Of a DNA stretch of 64,000 bases, positions 56,806-64,000 are shown piece after piece. The position numbers and the translations under genes were made by a program. Positions within the stretch are counted from its first letter, which is position 1. The number at the start of each line of letters is the position of its first letter. The notes beneath the pieces are model-generated. The model had not been told where the DNA came from. It worked only from the letters and a program-made list of their open reading frames with translations, and made no database searches. The stretch comes from Saccharum officinarum. Taxonomy: Eukaryota; Streptophyta; Magnoliopsida; Poales; Poaceae. The stretch lies in contig CM036223.1 of the NCBI GenBank assembly GCA_020631735.1, forward strand, positions 5,618,191-5,682,190, read 5' to 3'.

Positions 56806-57510
56806 CTAATTAAGCTTCTCATAAATCTTGGGATGACCTAACTCCGCCCTTAATTGATCAATCTCCTTATAAGCTTGCTCCTTAAGTTCTTTTTCCTTCA
56901 GCAACTCATCCTTCAAATCCACCTCATGGAGAGCCAATTCACGAGCTAATCCCACCGTAGCTTGTAAAGTCAAGGAAGAATCATCTGCAGGCGGCACGGT
57001 CCAAATACCCTTGTCATGTAAGAAACAAGGAAAATACCGGAGTGCACCCTTTAACGTCTTGTCCGAGCGTAGACCATGGTAGTAAACAAATGCATTAAAA
57101 GCGACATCCTCCATGCTTATCTCCACAGTTGTCCGGCTCACTCTGGTAATGAACTTTGACTCCACCTTAGGCTCCTTAGTAGTAGGATCCCTTTTCTTAA
57201 CCCATAACTCCGTTTCCCAATAGGAATCCATCCAGGGATGACTATACTCTGCACTATGATACTCCAACGTAGCTTCCCAGTCGTAGTAGTAGTTGTCCAA
57301 TGTTCTTGTCAACATGTCATGGAAGAAAGCATCAGCTTTAGGAACCATGATATGAAACTTCGTAGTCCACCCCATAACTACATTCTCCATTGGTGTATCA
57401 CCAACTCTTGATTCAGCATCAGATAGCTCTTGATCACCACCTTCATACTGCTCCTGAGGTTCGAAACGGGCAACGTACTGTGCAGCTGACAAACGAGGAT
57501 AAGAAGACAT
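56806..57510 (-). CDS. extra ORF between primer site and gag (ORF0-like)
   Basis: Intact frame of 234 residues starting MSSYPRLSAAQYVARFEPQE. There is an acidic N-terminal third, then an aromatic-rich centre (DNYYYDWEATLEYHSAEYSH, WMDSYWETELWV). A region with EDVAFNAFVYYHG follows, and the C-terminal 45 residues (KDELLKEKELKEQAYKEIDQ) would form a coiled coil. No enzyme motif, signal or membrane segment. As I recall, upstream ORFs of this kind are known in some rice gypsy elements (RIRE3/RIRE8 type), with unknown role. The intact frame in a young element suggests it is under use. Confidence 0.7.
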   Translation of the reverse strand: MSSYPRLSAAQYVARFEPQEQYEGGDQELSDAESRVGDTPMENVVMGWTTKFHIMVPKADAFFHDMLTRTLDNYYYDWEATLEYHSAEYSHPWMDSYWETELWVKKRDPTTKEPKVESKFITRVSRTTVEISMEDVAFNAFVYYHGLRSDKTLKGALRYFPCFLHDKGIWTVPPADDSSLTLQATVGLARELALHEVDLKDELLKEKELKEQAYKEIDQLRAELGHPKIYEKLN

Positions 57511-57684
57511 CTACAAGATTTAGACATAGATTAGATAGAATCAATGTATTTTCGCAATAGAATATAGTAGAGAAAGCATAAAACTTTAGTAATTAACAAG
57601 GTGAAAAGAGGAAGCATGAATTAAGTGAAATATGAAGGCTATTAACGACCATTCTAACTAGGCTCGCGTCCTACAGTCAACACG

Positions 57685-57696
57685 GCTCTGATACCA
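57685..57696 (-). other. primer-binding site, initiator-Met tRNA
   Basis: TGGTATCAGAGC on the minus strand, three bases from the 5' LTR. It complements the 3' end of plant initiator-Met tRNA. Confidence 0.92.
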
Positions 57697-57699
57697 ATC

Positions 57700-60551
57700 T
57701 GTCACACCCATTTTTAAGGACAAAAATAGGATGCATAAAAGACTCATGTGTGCCCCAGGAAACAGTCGCACACATAAGTTGACAAATTACAAAGTACCAT
57801 CACAGTGCTTATTACATAACGAATAAGTATTTAAGACATAGTCTTGAACGATAGGTAATAATAACTAATAGTAGTTCTTCAGCGGAAACTCCACACAGGG
57901 ACACGGTTGACTGGTTGACACCAAGACTAGTACTCATTCCGATAATCTTCCTCTATATCTTCATCTGTTATGGTGGAAATAGCAAGGGTGAGTCCATGTC
58001 GAACTCCACAAATATAACACAGGGTTCATGAGGCTCAAAAAGGCTAGACACTGTTTAACTGCATTTAGCTTTTAATCATATATTAGCAATTGAGTAGCAT
58101 CAAGATAAACCACTTCCCATTAAAGAACCAATGATCAATTGTAATAATGATAACGAATAGCATTAACATGAGCATAATAATAATCAACAATAATTAAACA
58201 TGATATAGCAATGGTGATCATCTATTCTGTAGATGTTCCAAGGCCGCTCGTATCCGTGAGCACGGCTAGTATACCAGTTTTTAACTCTGCGCAGAGGTGT
58301 ACACTTTCACTGTAAGTCATGATTTCCAAATGAGTGGGGAGATCAAGCCCAAACACCCGAGAACCATATAAAGCCACTCAAAAGTTCGTCTAACAAGTTA
58401 GGGCCATTAGATTCACTCGGCAGGCAGATGTAGAACCCCCCTTCCCTGTGGCACAACAACCGCAGCCTATACACACTAGGCCAGGGGCTCGTACTACACC
58501 CAAAGTGGCAAGCCATTCTTACGCCATTTAAGGTAACCACTAACAAGCTAGAAAAGGTCTCTTGAACAACTAAAGCCAGAGCCATATAGCCCTCACAGCT
58601 GTACTGTATATCCCGGATAATCATGTACAGATAAGTCCTTATGGAGAGAAACCAGAGCATCAAAATAATACACATGCTCTAGCCCCTTTTAACAGTAATA
58701 GAATCATCTTAAAGGTTGATTGCTTAATCCATTAATCAAATTACAAGATCATTGTTCTTAGTTTAAGCACTAGCAGTAGCTACCCATATGCATTCCCAAG
58801 GTTGACAAGGAATCAAGATAACAATCACTAAGTTATAATCTCTAAGGTTGTCAAGGTAAGCACATGCATATGTATGACAATTCAATGTATAGGTAACAAG
58901 GATAGTCCTGTGTTATACTTGCCTTGATCAAAGCTCTCCAAGTGATACTGCAGACTTGGCTCAAAGTAATACTCCAAATCGTCCAAATACTGCTCACCTT
59001 CTATATTCGATCATCAATCAACACATACATGCATCCAATCAAACATACACGAAGCAAACAAAGAGATATAATTAGAACAGTACACCAACAGTAGCAAAAC
59101 AGTAATAAAAGTTTATAAAACTCTTCTACACGTTTCTACGATCACACAGACGCAAAGATCACCAAATTCGGAGTTAAAACATATAAGTTATGAATTTTCT
59201 AAGATTTCCTATAGATAAATAAATACTTAATTATAACCTCGAAAAATAAATTATCAAAACTGACTGTACAACTACACTAACAGGTAGAGCTCGCAAATAC
59301 GAACCTAACGCAATTTGAACGGATCAAATCGGAGTTAAAACGAAGATTTTATGACCAAAACAATTCTAGTGGCAAAACTGTAAATACCTGAAAACGTATT
59401 TTTGACTTATCCGGGAGAAAATACGCTTTCAAAACACGAAAACGGATTCAGGATATTGCGCTAAGGACCGCGGGTTCTATTATGAAGAAGTCCAGGGGCT
59501 CTTTAATAAATCTACCCCGCGAAGGTGTATCTTCTAATCCTAACCGTTGATCAGCGAACGGACGGCTCACAATCACCTGCAACTCTACAGTGAAGAAACC
59601 GATCCTCTTTCCCAGGTCCGGCCGGCGGCTCCCCATGGCCGGCGACTCCTCCATGGCCGGAGATGGTGAACCTCCCCACCGAGACCACCATTCGAGCCCG
59701 CGTTTGGTCCAAACGGTAGAGAAGCTCCGTGCGAACTCATCTAGGCATTAAGAACTAGCTACGATAGACCATACGTGACGCGCGGCAACAAGGAGACGGT
59801 GGCGCCATTGTCGACCGACGGTGATCTTCAAAAACTCGATTCGAAGCCTCTCCAACCAAAAGAAAAGCACAAGAAGCTAGAGGAGACGAGTGCGGACTCA
59901 CCAACGCGACGAGTTTGACCTCCGATTCACCCGAAGGCACCCCACCCGAACGACCGCCGTCCTCAAACGAACTCAAGCCCTAGAACTCAACTTCTTGCGG
60001 TGGAACTCACGATTTTAGATGAAAAACGGAAATAGGAAGGTCAAGGCGTCCTATTTATAACCTCGATTTGCCGTGTTCGGGTATGATTCTCCAGAAAACA
60101 CGAAATCAACCGACGTCGTCCGCTTCGGTTTGGAGTCCGGTGCGTTCACGGGAGGTTGAAGACAGCTGACAACCGGCCCCCACCCGTCAGCGGGATGATG
60201 AAAGGAGAGGCGGGCGCGGCTTTGCCTGGGCCGGCCCACGCGTGCGGGAAAAAGCCGCTCGGCCCAACAGACCAAACGAGTGGGAACTCGGGCCAAAAAA
60301 ACAAGCAGGCCAGACGGATCACCAGGCCGAAAAGGAGAGGGAGAAGGTTTTCTTTCTCTTTTTCTTTTCTAATTTCCAAACACATTTTCAAATCAAATTT
60401 TCCTAAACCAAATCAATTAAAACAAATATATCCACACCACAAAATAAAATAAATGCAACAGCATGAATGCATCACCAAATAGTTTTAAAATTTTAATTCC
60501 CTCTCTCTAAATTATTTAAAATTTATTACTCCTAAAAATTTGGGTGTTACA
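57700..60551 (-). repeat. 5' LTR of the Ty3/gypsy element
   Basis: Same length as the other LTR and about 99.5 percent identical by manual comparison. Drives transcription towards lower coordinates. Confidence 0.95.
60051..60061 (-). promoter_or_regulatory. possible TATA box of the 5' LTR
   Basis: TTATAAATAGG on the minus strand, in a GC-richer part of the LTR. Position is plausible for the LTR promoter; not otherwise supported. Confidence 0.45.
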
Positions 60552-60556
60552 TTGCT

Positions 60557-62503
60557 CCAAATCTTTAATCCACTCTTCTAGTGGCTGTTAACTCAGGAGA
60601 TACAATATGTTAGATGAATTTTTCAGATCAAAGCTATTGAAAAAATTCAGTGTGTTCGCAAAAAAATAAAAAAAATAAAAAAAATTCAGTGTGTGCTATT
60701 CATCGTCTGAAAAGTATGGTTTATGGTTTCTGACATATACTTTTCAATAGCTTATTTGCTCAGGCTAAAGCACCATACTTTCTCAAAAAATTCAAACCGA
60801 TGCTTATCTGCTCAGGCTAAAGAAGCACCATAGGTGAATGCTTGTTTCTTTATGCTAATTGCGTAGCACTGAATGAAGATGTGGGCAAAAGAAATAGTTA
60901 AAATTATGAAACCAGATTCTATGGGCTAGCGGCCAGGGCCAGCGGCTGCCTTCAGCAGGCAGCAGCCAGGAGATCTTTCACTTGCAACTAATGTTTATCC
61001 ATGAGACAATCTTCAGTTTCATTTATCCGTGGCCAATCTATTGAGCTTTAGTCATTTATAGTTTCAGTCTCAGTATAGTTTTATGCATTAACATGGTTAG
61101 TTTATCAAACAATTCTTCAGTTTTGCCATCAAACAATTGTTCAGTTTAGCCATCAGATAATCTGCAGTTTTGCCATTTAGTTATATGTAGCAGGCTTTTA
61201 TCATTCAGTTTGATGTTTCAAAGTTTTAGACTTTTAAAAATGTCTTGCATCAGGATATGCATTTTCCTTGACTGAAAACAGTAAATTTCCCAAACTGAAA
61301 ACTATACAAGCATGCCTAGTATTTTCTTTTTGTTAAATTGAAACACATACATTATTTGCCTAGATACAAACAATATTTTTCCTGGTTGGGAACAATAGTT
61401 TCTCAGATGGCAAATTTATTCCTCCATGGCGATCAAAAACCTTGGTTCCTTAACCTGAAGTCTCAGGACACTAACTTTCTCACAGATGCAGATACACCCA
61501 TTCAAACAAGCATTTCAAAGGAAAAAAGAGATGTAGATACACCCATTCGAACATGTATTCAGACAGCAGATTACGTGTTCCCAAGGGATGCACTTCCTGT
61601 GCAATGGTTCTTATACTAATATTTGCAATTATCACTTTGATATCCTACATTCAGTTCGCGCACGCATAAAAAAAACACACACTATTCAGCTTTGATAGAC
61701 AAGAATAATTGCCAAACTAATAATAGGGGAAATGCAAGCAAGTGTGAGCAATGACATAGACATCAAAGTTACCAGATGAGACTGGCTGCTATATAGGAAG
61801 TGTAGACTCTAGCGCAGGTTAGTTACAAAAAAGCTTCCGAGTTAATCAACAACCAGCACAATCATGACAGCAGCAAACATGTTGTGATGCACAATAACAG
61901 CTGAACAAGGACTGCAAGGTGAAGGTAAGCACATCTGTCTGAGTGGCTGTGAATTTAGTCTGAAGTTCAGAGTACACACTGATCTGGACGAGGCAGTCTC
62001 TCCCTCGGTGGTGGCAGGCGGAGGTTAGGCACTCGAGGAAATAATCCAGTGGGTAGGGCGGACCAGAAGCATCGGCTGCCTGCTTAATCTCTCGTGACTG
62101 TCCTCCGGCTGCTTCTTGCTCGCCTGGCTGGTTCTCAAACCGAGCGTCGGCGCATTGAGTGGACCGGGTGCGGATGATGGGGTCTGACAGCTGGGCCCAC
62201 CGCCAGCGTGTCTTGTGCTGCCAGGTTCGATTGCCATGTAGGCAAAACCGGCTACCAAAACTACTCCAGGGGGTTAATTAAATGGTTTGAGAAATTTTAA
62301 TGTGCTCGTTAGATTGTTTCAAAGTTCAGGGGGTGAAAGTAGCCGCAGTGCCAAAGCTTTGGGGTTATGTAGACTTTATCCATTTGTGAAATCTAATCAG
62401 TAATCAAACATGATTCCTGTAATAGATCTTGAATAGTTAAATTTATGGCTGCTTTAGCTTCCAAATCATCATCACTAGTTATTTCTGTTTTTTATCATTT
62501 TAG
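60557..62503. other. intergenic or intron-like, nothing firm
   Basis: AT-rich with some repeated CAGTTTTGCCATC motifs (61115-61170). A 93-codon plus-strand frame at 61338-61619 contains an internal near-repeat (DTPIQTSISK / DTPIRTCIQT) but has no sign of being a gene. GC-richer part at 61990-62260 without a recognisable product. Confidence 0.3.
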
Positions 62504-62581
62504 TTAGCCTTCCACCAGTACAAGACGCTTGCTTCATCTGCACTCCATCAGCAACAGTGGCATGCCGCTAGCACGAAAAAG
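62504..62581 (+). other. possible internal exon
   Basis: Bounded by TTATCATTTTAG and AAAAAG|GTATGC. The 78 bases are 26 codons, open in phase 0: LAFHQYKTLASSALHQQQWH then AASTKK. Neighbouring DNA is stop-rich. Not recognised. Confidence 0.35.
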
Positions 62582-63280
62582 GTATGCTGGAGAATGCTCT
62601 ACACTTTTTTGGACTTATCACTGTCTTCACCAGTCATAAATTTGGCATTGATTTTAAGATTTATCTATCTTGATCTATGTATGCACTTGTTGATATCACA
62701 GATTTAAGGTTCCTGACTGTTAATCATTGTGGTATGCTTTTACCAATTGCATGTCTGAGCACCTGATGCTCATATGCTCTTGAATTCCAAAGCTGATCAT
62801 TGTTGTACATATGCTCATGTATTCTAAAATTTCCACATCCTAATATGCATGCCACTTTGCTTCTTAAATTAATTATCTAGCAGTCCCTAAAAGTATTTCT
62901 GCTATATCAGATAATTTAAACTAGCAGATAATTAATTATCTAGTAGTCCTTAAAAGTATTTCTGCTCATATGCTTCACGACAACTTTTTTTTATAGAAAA
63001 CCAATGTACCATTACGCACTTGTTAATTTTCAATGTGTGCAGATCAGCAACCCTTTCAGCTAAAGGATGTGATTTGTGTTTGTTAATTAGACATCTTCAA
63101 GCAGTTTGCCAAATAGACAACAACATATTCAAATGATTTTTGCTGATGGTGTGTGCACTCTTTCAGATCTAGCCCAGTTCACCATTAGTGTTCATAAATG
63201 CTTGTGTCCTCCATAAAATTCCTCTGTTATTTCGGTCAAGAAGCTAGATCATGGAATTCCAAACTGCACATGTCTTGCAG
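62582..63280. other. AT-rich, intron-like
   Basis: Contains a short direct repeat (CCCTAAAAGTATTTCTGCT at 62886 and its variant at 62946). No coding sequence seen. Confidence 0.3.
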
Positions 63281-63349
63281 GCACAGATCATTCCATTAAT
63301 ATTGGTTCATTTGATTGAACGTGAAAGTGATCCTTTAAGTGAAGCATAG
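63281..63349 (+). other. possible terminal exon
   Basis: After ACATGTCTTGCAG the frame reads AQIIPLILVHLIERESDPLS, then EA and a stop. In phase 0 it follows on from 62504-62581. Short, so chance is possible. Confidence 0.3.
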
Positions 63350-64000
63350 AGCTATGTTGTTATCTATTTGTTATTGACGGAAAAGATTAGAAATTGATGA
63401 AGTTCTACATTTTCCTGTTCTGAATGAATGGTAGAGCTATGTTCCCTGAAGGTTATTTAGCTATGTATGTGATTTTTGTGGAATAACTTAGACGGGATAC
63501 ACAAAATCATGTGTATTCAAGCTGCAAAGTGTATTTCAATCTTCTTTGACGATTCATTTACATGAAAAATTATGTTCATGGTGGAAAAAAGGTTTATGGT
63601 TTGAAATACGATTTGTATGATTCATTTACCGTTAAAACTCAAGTTTTATTATCAATACCATCATAAATACATCAAATCATGTCTTTAAGTTCTAGTTATT
63701 TTTAGACATTTTAGTTGCCTCAACTATTTCAATAGAAAATCTACCTTCCAAAAATAAGAAAACAGTAACCGTTCGTGCCATCCGAGAGCGGCCAAAGAAA
63801 AAGGAAAAAACGCAAAAGCCCATCCGAGAGCAGACCACGTGAAAAAGGAAAAAAATCGGCCAAAGAAAAATGAAAAAAAATAGGCCAAAGAAGAAGAGAA
63901 AAAAATCGGTCGCACGAGCAGACCACGTCCTATATACGAAGAAAAACGGAAGTCGGGGTCCTGTTGGGTGCGGGCGATCCGTCGGCAGGTTGGGGGCTCG
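63350..64000. other. AT-rich, then A-rich imperfect repeats
   Basis: From 63775 to 63910 GGCCAAAGAAAAAGGAAAAA and CATCCGAGAGC/GAGCAGACCACGT recur in imperfect copies. TCCTATATACG at about 63929 could be a TATA box of a gene starting beyond the window. Confidence 0.3.

Larger units (their letters stand above)
48790..60551 (-). mobile_element. Ty3/gypsy LTR retrotransposon (chromovirus type), 11762 bp
   Basis: Two LTRs of 2852 bp (48790-51641 and 57700-60551), 5-bp target duplication TTGCT (48785-48789 and 60552-60556), a primer-binding site for initiator-Met tRNA, a polypurine tract, and minus-strand frames in the order extra ORF, gag, pol. Pol order is protease - reverse transcriptase - RNase H - integrase with a chromodomain-like end, which places it in Ty3/gypsy chromoviruses, perhaps Tekay/Del. 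By eye the LTRs differ at about 15 positions (0.5 percent), so the insertion is young. A frame break lies between gag and pol. Confidence 0.96.

Noticed and set aside
61338..61619. 93-codon plus-strand frame
   Set aside because: No splice context, no homology I can name, AT-rich surroundings; probably chance.

Overview
The window is plant nuclear DNA, almost certainly from a grass and probably a panicoid (sorghum, sugarcane, Miscanthus or maize group). Reasons: GT-AG introns and TATA boxes; dense Tourist- and Stowaway-type MITEs; a CACTA element with TTTGCCGAGTGC subterminal repeats, a family I know from panicoid grasses; Helitron termini typical of grasses; and a chromovirus-type Ty3/gypsy retrotransposon primed by initiator-Met tRNA. 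I could not run a database search, so the species is not fixed.

Host genes are few. Three plus-strand genes for small glycine/proline/histidine-rich proteins share one plan: TATA box, short leader exon ending G|GTATG, long leader intron, compact coding part. Gene 1 (leader about 4190, CDS 5599-6600, two coding exons) is a GPRP-type protein with XYPPX repeats. Gene 2 (leader about 26590, CDS 36516-37277) is a GGGGY-repeat protein. Gene 3 (leader about 43985, CDS 45800-46192) is a short GY/PP-rich protein. Genes 2 and 3 share upstream blocks. Further blocks of the same kind without genes (near 16.4, 19.5, 21.9 and 39.1-40.1 kb) point to local duplication followed by decay.

The rest is mostly transposons. 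1.9-3.3 kb: nested Stowaway-like MITEs and an 835-bp Helitron. 7-10.3 kb: MITEs and two members of a CAACATATG-repeat family. 10.5-15.4 kb: a 4.3-kb CACTA element without recognisable transposase, inside an older inverted-repeat element. 17-21 kb: a third CAACATATG element and two LINE remnants. 22.4-25.9 kb: a hAT element with an 8-bp target duplication, a GC-rich stretch, and a small CACTA nested in a MITE. 27.0-36.5 kb: a 9.48-kb CACTA element with both of its genes on the minus strand (a TNP2-like transposase and a second protein of the plant transposase Ptta/En/Spm type), each broken. It sits at the end of the leader intron of gene 2. 39.1-40.1 kb: three tandem 337-bp units. 40.5-42.8 kb: another hAT element and an element with 87-bp tandem repeats. 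48.8-60.6 kb: an 11.76-kb Ty3/gypsy element on the minus strand with two 2852-bp LTRs, an extra ORF before gag, and a frame break inside the protease region.

The points most worth following up are the CACTA insertion at the splice-acceptor/leader boundary of gene 2, the similar C-terminal frame changes of genes 2 and 3, the extra ORF of the retrotransposon, and a weak phase-0 exon chain that would place the retrotransposon in an intron. I found no rRNA or tRNA gene, no CRISPR array and no bacterial-type operon.
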